A DNA stretch of 64,000 nucleotides, from contig NZ_AP025293.1 in NCBI RefSeq assembly GCF_036492425.1, positions 434,001-498,000 on the forward strand, written 5' to 3'. The position numbers and the translations under genes are program-made. This document shows positions 8,333 through 17,174 of this stretch, one piece after another; positions within the stretch are counted from its first letter, which is position 1; the number at the start of each line of letters is the position of its first letter. The DNA is from Persicobacter psychrovividus. GTDB taxonomy: Bacteria; Bacteroidota; Bacteroidia; Cytophagales; Cyclobacteriaceae. The notes under the pieces are model-generated. The model had not been told where the DNA came from, ran no database searches, and saw nothing but the letters and a program-made list of their open reading frames with translations.

Positions 8333-8767
8333 ATGAATAATTTAGATAAATTCAAAAGTATTGTCAATCCCGATGGCAACCAATGGAAGCAGGAGGTAAA
8401 TGACCGACTGTCTAAAAAATCTTGGATTAAGAAATCCGCATCGTTGGCTTTGTACATCAAAAGGTTGATGCGCCAAAAAGGAATGACACAAAAGGCGTTG
8501 GCTGAATTAATGCAGGTTTCGCCTCAGCAGGTCAATAAAATCCTCAAAGGTAGAGAAAACCTGACCCTTGAAACGATCAGCAAGTTGGAAGAATGTTTGG
8601 AAGTTGGTCTAATGAACATTCCCTCGGTCGATCAATATCAATTTTACCCGTCTGAAACACCAACGAAGCAAAGTGAAGGTGTGATGGTTTATCGATCATC
8701 TAAAGAAACCATCTCTTTAGATACGGGATGGGATAATTGGGAACAAGAAAATCAGCAAGCACTATGA
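8333..8767 (+). CDS. XRE-family HTH antitoxin of the TAC operon
   Basis: A 144-aa protein with a canonical helix-turn-helix at about residues 42-90 (LMRQKGMTQKALAEL, then VSPQQVNKILKG). This is the HigA/XRE antitoxin arrangement. The tail after residue 95 is polar and extended, which fits the chaperone-addiction segment of TAC antitoxins that must be held by the SecB-like chaperone. Its stop codon overlaps the next start (ATGA), so translation of antitoxin and chaperone is coupled. It probably represses the operon at the palindrome 7714-7732. Confidence 0.8.
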   Translation: MNNLDKFKSIVNPDGNQWKQEVNDRLSKKSWIKKSASLALYIKRLMRQKGMTQKALAELMQVSPQQVNKILKGRENLTLETISKLEECLEVGLMNIPSVDQYQFYPSETPTKQSEGVMVYRSSKETISLDTGWDNWEQENQQAL

Positions 8768-9204
8768 GTAACGCTCAAAGAACAAGGTTTAAACTTATCG
8801 GCATCAAAACGGAGCAATTCGCTACATTTGAGGAATATCTTCCAAAGCAAGACCAAAGTATTGAACTAAATGCCGAGATCAAGCAAGGGGTTAATTCAGA
8901 TGATAAGATTATTGCAATAGTGCCAAAATTCACCTTTTCGGTTAATGGCCATGTATTTTTAAGTCTTTCGATCGTTGTACAATATTTGATCGCCCCAGAC
9001 GATTGGCGGTCATTTGTTGATGCAGACCAAAATATAGTTATTATTCCCAAAGATTTACTAACCCACTTGGGCTTCTTAGCGGTAAGTACTTGTCGGGGAA
9101 CACTTCATGCTAAAACAGAAGGAACCCCTTTCAACCATTTCTTGTTGCCATTAATTGATGTGAATCAGTTGATCAAAGAGGATTTTGTTAGTGCGTTAAA
9201 ATAG
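8764..9204 (+). CDS. SecB-like chaperone, third gene of the TAC operon
   Basis: A 146-aa protein starting at the ATG at 8764, which overlaps the antitoxin stop; an upstream GTG-type start at 8737 would run into the antitoxin. The profile is SecB-like: beta-rich first half (IIAIVPKFTFSVNGHVFLS), then a segment LGFLAVSTCRGTLHAKTEG, then FNHFLLPLIDVNQL, which matches the SecB helix ending in an L-P-x-I/N box. SecB-like proteins encoded beside HigBA pairs (TAC systems, known from Mycobacterium tuberculosis Rv1957) protect the antitoxin from aggregation and degradation. The assignment rests on pattern and operon context. Confidence 0.65.
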   Translation: MSNAQRTRFKLIGIKTEQFATFEEYLPKQDQSIELNAEIKQGVNSDDKIIAIVPKFTFSVNGHVFLSLSIVVQYLIAPDDWRSFVDADQNIVIIPKDLLTHLGFLAVSTCRGTLHAKTEGTPFNHFLLPLIDVNQLIKEDFVSALK

Positions 9205-9316
9205 AAGTGGACTATCATCTTTCACGCTAAAGTTATTACCTTTATACCACAGTGCCCCGTGCTTCATTTAATGCTTGCAGGTCTGTACTATAAAATATTA
9301 TCAGGCATTAGCCGAC

Positions 9317-9342
9317 AAACCAGCCAAGCGCTGGTTTTTTTT
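9317..9342 (+). terminator. Intrinsic terminator downstream of TAC operon
   Basis: Perfect arms AAACCAGC (9317-9324) and GCTGGTTT (9330-9337), a 5-nt loop, then T8. It closes the TAC operon about 110 bp after the chaperone stop codon. Confidence 0.8.
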
Positions 9343-9604
9343 ATCCTTACCCATCTTTTACCCACAGCTAAAGCAATGGGCTACCAAAGTTAAACCCATT
9401 GAAATGGGTTGGCGTATCATTTCAATTGGAATTTTGTGTTTGATGGGACGCACAGCTTCAATGGAACCACAGGGCTAACCTGCTTTAGCTGGTTTAACGC
9501 TGTTAGGCCAAGGTTTCAACCTTGGTGTACTGAAATAGGTGTGATATTTTTTTGATGGGTCGTAGACCAGAGCCTACGACCAGGATTAGATTTAGCGCTG
9601 TTAG
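9343..9604. other. Non-coding stretch with small palindromes
   Basis: No gene is supported. It holds short palindromic pieces such as AACCCATT/AATGGGTT (9393-9410) and AAGGTTTCAACCTT (about 9510-9523). These are typical of scattered intergenic repeats in this genome. Confidence 0.5.
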
Positions 9605-9796
9605 AGGGGCTGTCGCACAACTCTATTCTCAGAATTTGACGCAGAAGATTATTTTGTTAGCTGTACGGATGCACCTACGTGTGTATCCAAACCATCCAAT
9701 ATTTTAATCATTAGGGCAGACACATAGGTCAGCCCGTACAGTGACCAAATAAAATTTTGTGCGTCATCATCAAATTGAGGTTATGCAACAGCTCCT
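9605..9796. mobile_element. MITE-like element with long imperfect terminal inverted repeats
   Basis: A 192-bp segment whose first and last about 65 bp are imperfect inverted copies. The left end reads AGGGGCTGTCGCACAAC and the right end, reversed, reads AGGAGCTGTTGCATAAC. The inner borders both read CTGTACGG. No coding capacity is present. The outer ends look like IS terminal repeats, which suggests a non-autonomous element. No clear target duplication is visible. It sits between the TAC operon and the 3' end of hsdR. Confidence 0.6.
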
Positions 9797-9814
9797 AAAA
9801 ATCACGATCAGATT

Positions 9815-12658
9815 TTAACCCATCCCCCGAAAGAAAGTATCCACCAATCCCAACATCTTATCCGTTACCCTTTCGACGATCTTCTTGCGCTCCAAGATCT
9901 TCGGTTTGAATTCGAGCGCCCCGACGATTTCCTCCCGCAAGGGCTTTTTGTCTGAATACAGATAATGTTGGATCATGCCGTCGAGCTTTTCAGGGTCTAA
10001 CTTTTCCTCCGATGCCATAGCGCTAAAGGCGGAAACCTTTTCTTGATCCCAGAACTTTTCGAAAGCTTCGGGGACCTCTTCGGCGGTCGGGATCAATGGT
10101 AACTGTTCCTTGATGAACTTGTCGATCAATTCCTTTTTGGAACGCAATTGCACCTCGCCGGCCATCATCTCGACAATACGCTTGGCCTCGGCTTCCCGCT
10201 TTTCCTTGCTCGTGCCGTGAATGTTCACCAACAGTTGCATGATATAGGCCACATTGACAATATCGGTCTGCAATAATTCCAGCTCAAAATCCACCTCTTC
10301 CAAGATCGAAACCTTTTCCTTGCCCGCAACTTTGGTCTTGTCATACAAATCCAAATACTTGCTTTGATAGTCGGCAAATTCCTGTTCGCTAATGCCGATT
10401 TGGTCATGGTCAAAATCGGCGAAGGTCTTCATGACATTCTTCAGGCGGATCAATTCCCGAAACGCTTTGATGAAAGCCAACTGGTCGTTCTCGTTCGGCA
10501 ATTCGGTATCTACATCAGGCGATACGGCGAATAGTTTCAATAGCGTCTCCTGAAATTTCTTGACATACTGTTCATAGGGAGCCAAGAAGATCACCTCATT
10601 GGCGTCTTTGTTCGAGAAGAGCGCCACTGCTTCGTCTGTTGCTTTTTTCAGGTTGCGGAAACAAACGATATTACCCTGCGATTTCTTCTCAGACAAAATG
10701 CGGTTGGTGCGTGAAAATGCCTGAATCAGTCCGTGGTGCTTCAGGTTTTTGTCCACATACAGTGTGTTGAGCGTCTTGCTATCAAAGCCCGTCAGGAACA
10801 TATTGACCACCAAGAGAATATCAATCTGCTTGGTTTTGACCTTCTTCGAAATGTCATTATAATAGTTGTAATACGACTGGTTATCGGTGCATGTGAATCG
10901 GGTACCGAAGGTCTTGTTATAATCCTGAATGCATTCCTCCAAAGCATCCCGACTATGCAGACTCTTGTATTCGGCGGGTCGTTCGGCAACTTGAGCGTAG
11001 CTGTTTTTGGAAAGGGATGGATTGAGGAATTCCGAAGCCTCATCGCCGTCCTGCTCGTTGGCACCATAGCTGAAAATCGTCGCAATTTTGAGCTTATGAT
11101 CCCGCTCCTTGAACAGCTTGTAATATTGGATCAAGGTCGGAATACTGCTCACGCAAAACATGGCGGTAAACTCCCGATGGTGGGTCTTTTTATTGTGGTT
11201 GGCAATGATATAATCCACAATTTTGCCCATGCGCTTCTCCGAAGTCAGTAGCTCCTTGGTGTCAATATCTTCCACCTCAATATCAATCTCCGAAGCACTT
11301 GCCGTACGACGGTAACGCCCCACATATTCGATCGCAAAGCGCAATACATTGTCGTCCTTGATCGCATCCGTAATCACATATTTGTGCAGGCAGTCCTCAA
11401 AAAGATCTTTGGTCGTGCGCTTGCCCTGCTCGTTGGCGGTGGCATTGTCCGCAAAAATCGGCGTGCCCGTAAAGCCAAACATTTGATTGTTGGGAAAGAA
11501 ATCAACGATCTTTTTGTGGGTTTCCCCGAACTGCGAACGGTGGCACTCATCGAAGATAAAAACCACCTTCTGGTCCTTCAGCCCTTCGATCTGCTTTTTC
11601 CAATGCGCCTTCTGAATGGCATTATTGAGCTTTTGAAGTGTGGTAACAATCAGCTTGCTCGTGCCCGTCAATTGATCGACAAGGGCTTTGGTGTCAGTGG
11701 TACCATTGACCGAATCCTTGGCAAACTGGTTGAACTCACGGGTGGTCTGATAATCCAGATCCTTTCGATCAACCACAAAAAGCACCTTCGCCACCTCCGG
11801 CATTTTACACAAAATCTGACTGGCTTTGAAAGAGGTCAAAGTCTTTCCTGAACCCGTCGTGTGCCAGATATAGCCGTTTTTATTGCCTTTCTTCACCCGA
11901 TCCACAATCGCCTCGGTCGCAAAATACTGGTATGGACGCAAGACCATCAACAGCTTGTTTTCACTCAGGACAATGTAGCGGGCAATCATCTTGGACAAAT
12001 GGCAAGGCTCCATGAACACGCTGGTGAACTCCTCCAACTGGGTGATGTTTTTGTTGTGCTTATCCGCCCAAAAAAATGTCTGCTTGAAATCCTGCACTGC
12101 CACCCGATTGTTGGCATAATACTTCGTATTGACCCCGTTGGAAATGACAAACAACTGAATGTACTGGAACAAGCCCTGAGAGGCACCATAGGTATGTCGC
12201 TGGTAGCGCAAAGTCTGATTGAACGCCTCCTTCAGTTCCAAGCCACGGCGCTTGAGCTCCACCTGGACCAAAGGCAAGCCATTCATCAACAGCGTAACAT
12301 CATAGCGGTTCTCATACTTTCCCTTCATGGTGATCTGTTGCGCCACCTGATACTCATTTTTGCACCACTGCTCACTGTTGAAGAATGACACATAAGCCGT
12401 ATCCCCATTGTCCCTGCTGATCTGCGCCCGATCCCGCAACAGCTTCGCCTTCTCAAAAATCGAACTCCCCCTGGTCAGATAATTCATCACCTGCCCAAAC
12501 TCCTTATCCGACAACACCAAGCCATTGAACTTCTCCAATTGCTTGCGCAAATTATCCAACAACGCCTGCTCATCCGCAAGTGCTACAAACTCATAGCCCA
12601 TGCCCTGAAGCTGTTCGATCATTTGGTTCTCTAATGCCTGTTCGGATTGTGTGGTCAT
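9815..12658 (-). CDS. hsdR: Type I restriction enzyme, endonuclease/translocase subunit HsdR
   Basis: A 947-aa motor and nuclease subunit of the type I system. The N-terminal PD-(D/E)xK nuclease has D120, E134 and K136 (E-L-K in VQVELKRRG). The superfamily 2 helicase has Walker A TGSGKT at 268-273 and DECH at 370-373. A C-terminal helical domain follows. The length is near that of EcoR124 HsdR, and the HsdM type agrees with an IC-like family. It is convergent to hsdM/hsdS, with about 4.9 kb of other genes between. The gene therefore has its own promoter in the AT-rich region above 12660. Separate control of cleavage and methylation subunits is a plausible result. Confidence 0.94.
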   Translation of the reverse strand: MTTQSEQALENQMIEQLQGMGYEFVALADEQALLDNLRKQLEKFNGLVLSDKEFGQVMNYLTRGSSIFEKAKLLRDRAQISRDNGDTAYVSFFNSEQWCKNEYQVAQQITMKGKYENRYDVTLLMNGLPLVQVELKRRGLELKEAFNQTLRYQRHTYGASQGLFQYIQLFVISNGVNTKYYANNRVAVQDFKQTFFWADKHNKNITQLEEFTSVFMEPCHLSKMIARYIVLSENKLLMVLRPYQYFATEAIVDRVKKGNKNGYIWHTTGSGKTLTSFKASQILCKMPEVAKVLFVVDRKDLDYQTTREFNQFAKDSVNGTTDTKALVDQLTGTSKLIVTTLQKLNNAIQKAHWKKQIEGLKDQKVVFIFDECHRSQFGETHKKIVDFFPNNQMFGFTGTPIFADNATANEQGKRTTKDLFEDCLHKYVITDAIKDDNVLRFAIEYVGRYRRTASASEIDIEVEDIDTKELLTSEKRMGKIVDYIIANHNKKTHHREFTAMFCVSSIPTLIQYYKLFKERDHKLKIATIFSYGANEQDGDEASEFLNPSLSKNSYAQVAERPAEYKSLHSRDALEECIQDYNKTFGTRFTCTDNQSYYNYYNDISKKVKTKQIDILLVVNMFLTGFDSKTLNTLYVDKNLKHHGLIQAFSRTNRILSEKKSQGNIVCFRNLKKATDEAVALFSNKDANEVIFLAPYEQYVKKFQETLLKLFAVSPDVDTELPNENDQLAFIKAFRELIRLKNVMKTFADFDHDQIGISEQEFADYQSKYLDLYDKTKVAGKEKVSILEEVDFELELLQTDIVNVAYIMQLLVNIHGTSKEKREAEAKRIVEMMAGEVQLRSKKELIDKFIKEQLPLIPTAEEVPEAFEKFWDQEKVSAFSAMASEEKLDPEKLDGMIQHYLYSDKKPLREEIVGALEFKPKILERKKIVERVTDKMLGLVDTFFRGMG

Positions 12659-12897
12659 GATAAATTTTGGGTTGTTAAATTTTTGGGGAAGATACGAGAA
12701 GCCAATTTAAGTTTATTTCCCCTCAAATAATCTGATTTTTGGCATAAAATAGTGAATTATATGAAGGGATAAATAACCATTTACTACCCACAAATCTAAA
12801 TATTCATACCCTAAAAAATTTCGGTCTAATAGATCGATAATTTCAAATATGAAGAAATAGCCTCATAAGTCCCTAAATCCTAAACTTACAGCCCCTA

Positions 12898-12960
12898 TTT
12901 CCTCACCTGTTTCCTCACTTTCACCCCTATTTCCTCACCTATTCTCACCTGTTTCCTCAC
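12898..12960 (+). repeat. Cluster of TTTCCTCAC direct repeats near the integrase
   Basis: TTTCCTCAC occurs at 12898, 12910, 12930 and 12952, with a degenerate ATTCTCAC at 12941. A TTTCCTCAA copy lies at 13129 and an inverted GTGAGGAAA at 13217-13225. Spacings of 11-20 bp and the position beside a tyrosine recombinase suggest arm-type integrase sites or iteron-like protein-binding sites. The function is inferred. Confidence 0.55.
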
Positions 12961-13106
12961 TTTTCAAGGGTAAAATCATATCACTATTTTAATAAATATT
13001 GCCATTCAAATAAAACACCCCTACAACTCAACACCCATAAAACCCTCATAAACCCGTAAAAAGCATTATATATAATTATTTTAATATGACTATTCTGATA
13101 AACGGC

Positions 13107-13153
13107 ATATAATTGTACTATTCTCGTGTTTCCTCAATATAATTGGACTGTTC
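13107..13153 (+). repeat. 17-bp direct repeat pair, 30-bp period
   Basis: Copies at 13107-13123 and 13137-13153 share ATATAATTG-ACT-TTC with two mismatches. They lie about 130-170 bp from the integrase 3' end and could be part of an attachment or excision site. Confidence 0.45.
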
Positions 13154-13278
13154 GAGCAGATACACGCTATAAATTAAATTTAGCGCACTTTTTGAGTGCA
13201 ATTCACAGTTTTTGAGGTGAGGAAAGAGGAAAACTTTTTTAGGGGGGCCCTACTAAAATTAAAAAAAACATCAAAAGG

Positions 13279-14487
13279 CTAAAATTTGAAATCTGGAAGA
13301 GGCACCAAACTAATTTCATCATCCATAATAACCCCCAAATCTCGAAGGTATCGGTCGGTCATATTTACAGAAGAGTGTCCATTTTGAGCCTGAATAAATT
13401 TGATGTCTTTGGTCAGTCGATACAACTCAATATTACCGGTATGCTTCCAGCCATAAAGCGTATGATTAGCATGATCAAGGCCAAACCGCTTGAGCACTTT
13501 CCTGTGTCTGTCACCAATAGAATAGTTAGTGGTTTGCGTAGCGCCAAAAGTACGTCTTTGCGAAATAATAAAATCATCATTCTTGGCTCCTTCAAGGTAC
13601 TTCTGCAATGCTGCTTTTAAAGAATCATTAAACCGAGGGTATTTGGCAACCTTTGTTTTGGCTACATTCTTGGAAATAATAATTTTTTTCAGGTCAAATA
13701 AAATATCCTTCACTTGCAATTTATAGATTTCAGAAGGCCGCAAAAAGCACTGATAGACTAACATTACAAAAACAAAAAGCTGAAGATCCTCCCCTTTTAG
13801 GTAACTCAAAATCATTTGTGCATTTTCATTACAGAAGGCCTTGTGCATCTGGATGTCCTCTCTAAACCCCTTAATACCTATGCAGGGATTGGTACTTATC
13901 CATCCACGTGCTTTAAAGCGCTCAAACATCGCCTTAAGCCATTTCAAATAACTATTCCGTGTAGAATTAGATATTCGCTCTTCCACTGTCAGGTAATCCA
14001 AGAAATTAATAATATCCGACGCGGATACGTCATGTAGGTAGCAGTCTGGATCATCGAAATAATACTCAAGCTTCTTCAAGCTTTTTTTATAGGCCGCATG
14101 AGTATTCTTTGCCACCTCCCGCTCGATAATATTCAAACTGTCACTAATAGCGGTACTTAACCGCACCAACTCATCTTTTTTATTTCTAAGGCGTTTCCTT
14201 TTGGGCTTTTCAATAATTTCACCAGACTCAAGGTCTTGAATAACTTTCTTCACCTGCCGCTCTTTTTCCTTGAGAGTAGGAAATTTCTTATGGCTGATGT
14301 AGATTCTTTTCCGAGGACTCTTGACTTCTGTCGTAATCCAATATTCTACATACCATCTTTTCTCACATTCTTTTAAAAATCTCTGGACTCTATACTTAAT
14401 CATAGGAAGTTCATTTTTGAAATTGATGTCCTTTGGAACCGACACAATATTTACCGGTAATTTATGATCATTATGCTTGCAATCCAT
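13279..14487 (-). CDS. Tyrosine recombinase/phage-type integrase
   Basis: A 402-aa site-specific recombinase. The N-terminal part (about 30-95) resembles the Arm-DNA-binding domain seen in Bacteroidota integrases. A SAM-like core-binding domain follows (about 115-200). The catalytic domain has R250 (FLRPSEIYKL), H342 (HTLYGWKHTG), H371 (NGHSS) and the nucleophile Y380 (TDRY). The usual HxxR arginine is replaced in the WKHTG context, which is common in this branch. It stands alone at one edge of the defence island and probably mobilised part of it. Which ends it recombines is not visible. Confidence 0.88.
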   Translation of the reverse strand: MDCKHNDHKLPVNIVSVPKDINFKNELPMIKYRVQRFLKECEKRWYVEYWITTEVKSPRKRIYISHKKFPTLKEKERQVKKVIQDLESGEIIEKPKRKRLRNKKDELVRLSTAISDSLNIIEREVAKNTHAAYKKSLKKLEYYFDDPDCYLHDVSASDIINFLDYLTVEERISNSTRNSYLKWLKAMFERFKARGWISTNPCIGIKGFREDIQMHKAFCNENAQMILSYLKGEDLQLFVFVMLVYQCFLRPSEIYKLQVKDILFDLKKIIISKNVAKTKVAKYPRFNDSLKAALQKYLEGAKNDDFIISQRRTFGATQTTNYSIGDRHRKVLKRFGLDHANHTLYGWKHTGNIELYRLTKDIKFIQAQNGHSSVNMTDRYLRDLGVIMDDEISLVPLPDFKF

Positions 14488-15209
14488 TGATACTAAATAA
14501 AATCCTGACGGGTACGATTACCTAAAAAGCATGAATCAATCAGAGGTATTTAATTGTATTTTTCAAATCTCCTTATTTTTTAACGCTGAAAAAATAAGCT
14601 GTAATGTGATGAACATTCTATAATATCTAAAACCTCAAAATCACGGCCTTGCTGAATTTTATCCCAGCTGAAATTCTTTGAATAATATAAATCACAATCA
14701 TCCACATTCTTCATTTAATCAGAAAACAAAACCAGTCCCTAATGCTTACATAAAAAACTATTTTTCTATTAAATGAAGGACAATCCTTCCTAAATAAGGA
14801 CCTTCATCAACAACTTCTCAAAAAAAATAAAACTAATTTAGTTTGAACATTAACAAGAGACGTGCTAAAAAAAAGCAAATCCTCCTTATTGAAACATTTA
14901 TACTATTCAAAGTTTGACTCTAATAAAAAATCTTATTAACAAAAAATAAGCTTGATTAACCACTATCAACATCTCCTTGAAAATCAATAAATTACAACAC
15001 AAAAATAGATTACTATGAGTTAAAGTCTATGATAAAAAATAACATATTACCATCCTAAAACAACTTTTATCCCTTCAAAAAAGGGCTCAATATTCATATA
15101 ATCAAATAATTAACGATTCGAAAAACATGGATCAAACCACCTAAAACAGTCCTACAAAGCTCGTAGAGCCATATTTTTCAGAACATAAGGTTATAGTTTG
15201 GTATAGTTA
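14488..15209. other. AT-rich gene-free region
   Basis: About 720 bp with very low GC and frequent stop codons in all frames. Apart from the expected integrase promoter near 14490-14600, I see no gene, RNA or organised repeat here. Confidence 0.6.
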
Positions 15210-15242
15210 AAAAGCTCGGAGTGGTTCCCGAGCTTTTGTTTT
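15210..15242. terminator. Orphan bidirectional terminator hairpin
   Basis: Perfect 10-nt arms AAAAGCTCGG (15210-15219) and CCGAGCTTTT (15228-15237) with an 8-nt loop, flanked by T-rich sequence on the right and A residues on the left. No intact gene ends at it on either strand. It may end a small RNA or belong to the decayed insertion element beside it. Confidence 0.65.
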
Positions 15243-15306
15243 TTTGTTGATTACCAGTTATTTACCAACAAAAACCGGATCACTCCGAATTTCTGGGCAC
15301 AGCCTA

Positions 15307-15885
15307 TCAACCAAACACCTTCGTAATGCGGAATAACATATACGGGAGGTCGGATACGCCTCTTAAATCCTTCCTAAAATTCTTCAATTTAGCGTTGATG
15401 ATTCCGAAGCAGCATTACTACTTCTGTACTTGAAACAATTGGCAATTTTTGCTGAGTTTTCGAAAAAGGTATTTTTTATTGATTCAAAGGAAGAAAAGCC
15501 ACTTTGTCGGCCTTATCATACCATTGAACTAACTTTGTTCGCGCTACACCTGGAGTAATGCTGAAAATTCTTGGCACTAATTCCGTGATACGGTTTAAGA
15601 CTCGCAAAGGTGATGGCATGATTATCAATCAAATTCTTTTAAAAAAGCCGCAAACTCAGCGATCTTGCGGCTACCTTTAGCAATGGTAGCCCAGTTACGG
15701 CTTAATTTTTTATGATTACCTTTTTCAGCCCATCGACGACGGCGAATACTTAGATGAACCTTTTTCCCTCGTATAGGAAAATCCTGAAGAACCCGTGCAT
15801 CCGTAAACCCTCTTGCTTGGAGTTCCAGCCCTTCATACTCTTGGGGAATAATAGCCTTTTCATCCAAGTGGATAAAATTCCATTA
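15307..15885 (-). pseudogene. Decayed ISAon1-family transposase
   Basis: Two pieces of an ISAon1-type element survive. An 80-codon frame (15625-15867) matches the N-terminal-region ORF of that family: FPIRGKKVHLSIRRRRW, then IAKGSRKIAEFAAFLKEF. It is cut at its 5' side by a stop near 15885. Below it, about 15307-15615, the opposite end of the transposase is readable as RITELVPRIFSITPGVA. After a one-base loss near 15410 it continues as AKLKNFRKDLRGVSDLPYML and ends VFG. The middle of the transposase is missing, so the element is dead. Confidence 0.6.
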
Positions 15886-16430
15886 ATATTTTGATCGACA
15901 GACGTAACCTCAAAAAACTCCAAATACCTTCAGGCAATAAAAGGCTTATCAACGATGCATTTACTTGGATTCATTCATGCTGCAATTTGGTAAATTATGA
16001 GGTCGTGCCCAACTTTTCAGACTGAGCCTAAAATTTTATGATACCCTATCCTGTGTGTCCCCTCATCCGCTAACCTTGATCCATACAGTAAAAGGGTGTA
16101 ACCACCAACTAAAAGTATACCACCGCCAACCGTAATTGTTGCAGTTCAGTTTGTTGAGATTTTTTTGATTGAATGGACCATCGTCAACGCGCTGATGATT
16201 CGCACCAACATGCGCTATGGCTTGGTGTCATAGTGTCCTCAATCAAAATTCGTCGCCAAATTTTCGGGCTGACCGTTTGTTGATCAATTTCTAATTGATA
16301 AACCATCGGAATTCGTTTTACCTTCCGTTAAATTGCGAAATTTCGATTTGCCCCACGTTTTTTTTAAGGTTGCCCGTTGATCATTTTTTGATTTGGGTAT
16401 CGCCAATGGCGAAAGGAAGATAACATAATA
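15886..16430. other. Non-coding remnant DNA
   Basis: About 545 bp without a supportable gene. It lies between the ISAon1 remnant and the 3' end of the disrupted BspA-like gene and is probably decayed IS sequence plus intergenic DNA. Confidence 0.4.
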
Positions 16431-17174
16431 TTACGGTTTCTTAACTAATTTACCGTAAGAGACACCATCTAACAAAACCAGATAAACACCTTCGTATAAA
16501 TAAGATATATCAACCGTATCATCTTCCCCATTCACGCCTCTTTCAAGAAGCACTCTCCCTAATACATCGACCAATTGCAATCGCATTTCTTTTTGTAATC
16601 CCCTGATGTACAATTGCCCATCATTTGGATTAGGATATATGACGATTTCGGGCAAGATGACACGATCAAAACTTGCCGAGATGGTATGATTCTGCTCAAC
16701 CTTACTGAAGGTATAGTCATTCATTGTTCCAATGAATAGTTCATCGACGATTACCTCAATAATTTCATACCCATCATTTGGCGTAATCGTGAATGTTTGG
16801 CTGTCACCATGCTCTACAAATGTAGTTTGTGGGCTTATCACCCCGTTTTCTGTTTGATTTACTGTAATTTCGTACTTCTTAAGGGCGACTTCTGCATTGA
16901 TTGTATGTTCTTTTATGATATTATTTAATGTGAATACAGTATCTATTTTATCCATGGGTTGACCGTCGATTGTACAGGATACGACTTTATACCCTTCTTC
17001 CAGCTCAATATGGAAACTTCGATCGGATCCGTGCGGTGCTGTCACGTGTGTAGGTGTTATTGTGGCCCCTTTATTCACTGAGGCTGTGATCTCATATTCT
17101 TTCTGCTCCACAAGCGCTTTTATAGTATGATCTGCAGTGATATTTTCCAGTGTTAAATGGGGGTTGGTATTGTC
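16431..17174 (-). pseudogene. C-terminal fragment of IS-split BspA-like T9SS protein
   Basis: The 3' part of a giant surface protein gene cut off by the IS at 17175-18669. From the junction the frame reads NPHLTLENITADHTIKALV and continues through two divergent InlB-type repeats (EGYKVVSCTIDGQPM; NDGYEIIEVIVDELFIG). It ends in a type A T9SS sorting domain that starts IVIYPNPNDGQLYI and finishes with a G-KLVKKP tail. It can no longer be fused to the repeat domains upstream, so secretion of the product is lost unless the IS is excised. Confidence 0.85.
17166..17174 (+). repeat. Left 9-bp target-site duplication of the 1495-bp IS
   Basis: GGTATTGTC here is repeated exactly at 18670-18678 on the other side of the element. 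Confidence 0.9.

Larger units (their letters stand above)
12659..13278. other. AT-rich non-coding region between hsdR and integrase
   Basis: No gene is supported in this 620 bp. It must contain the hsdR promoter. It also carries the TTTCCTCAC cluster and a pair of 17-bp direct repeats, listed separately, followed by a short GGGGGGCCC run near 13243. Confidence 0.6.

Noticed and set aside
10733-12388. Several long open frames on the plus strand opposite hsdR
   Set aside because: They are antisense to a well-conserved gene and have no recognisable protein pattern.
14488-15209. Possible tRNA attachment site for the integrase
   Set aside because: I found no tRNA cloverleaf or tRNA 3'-end sequence here or anywhere in the window.
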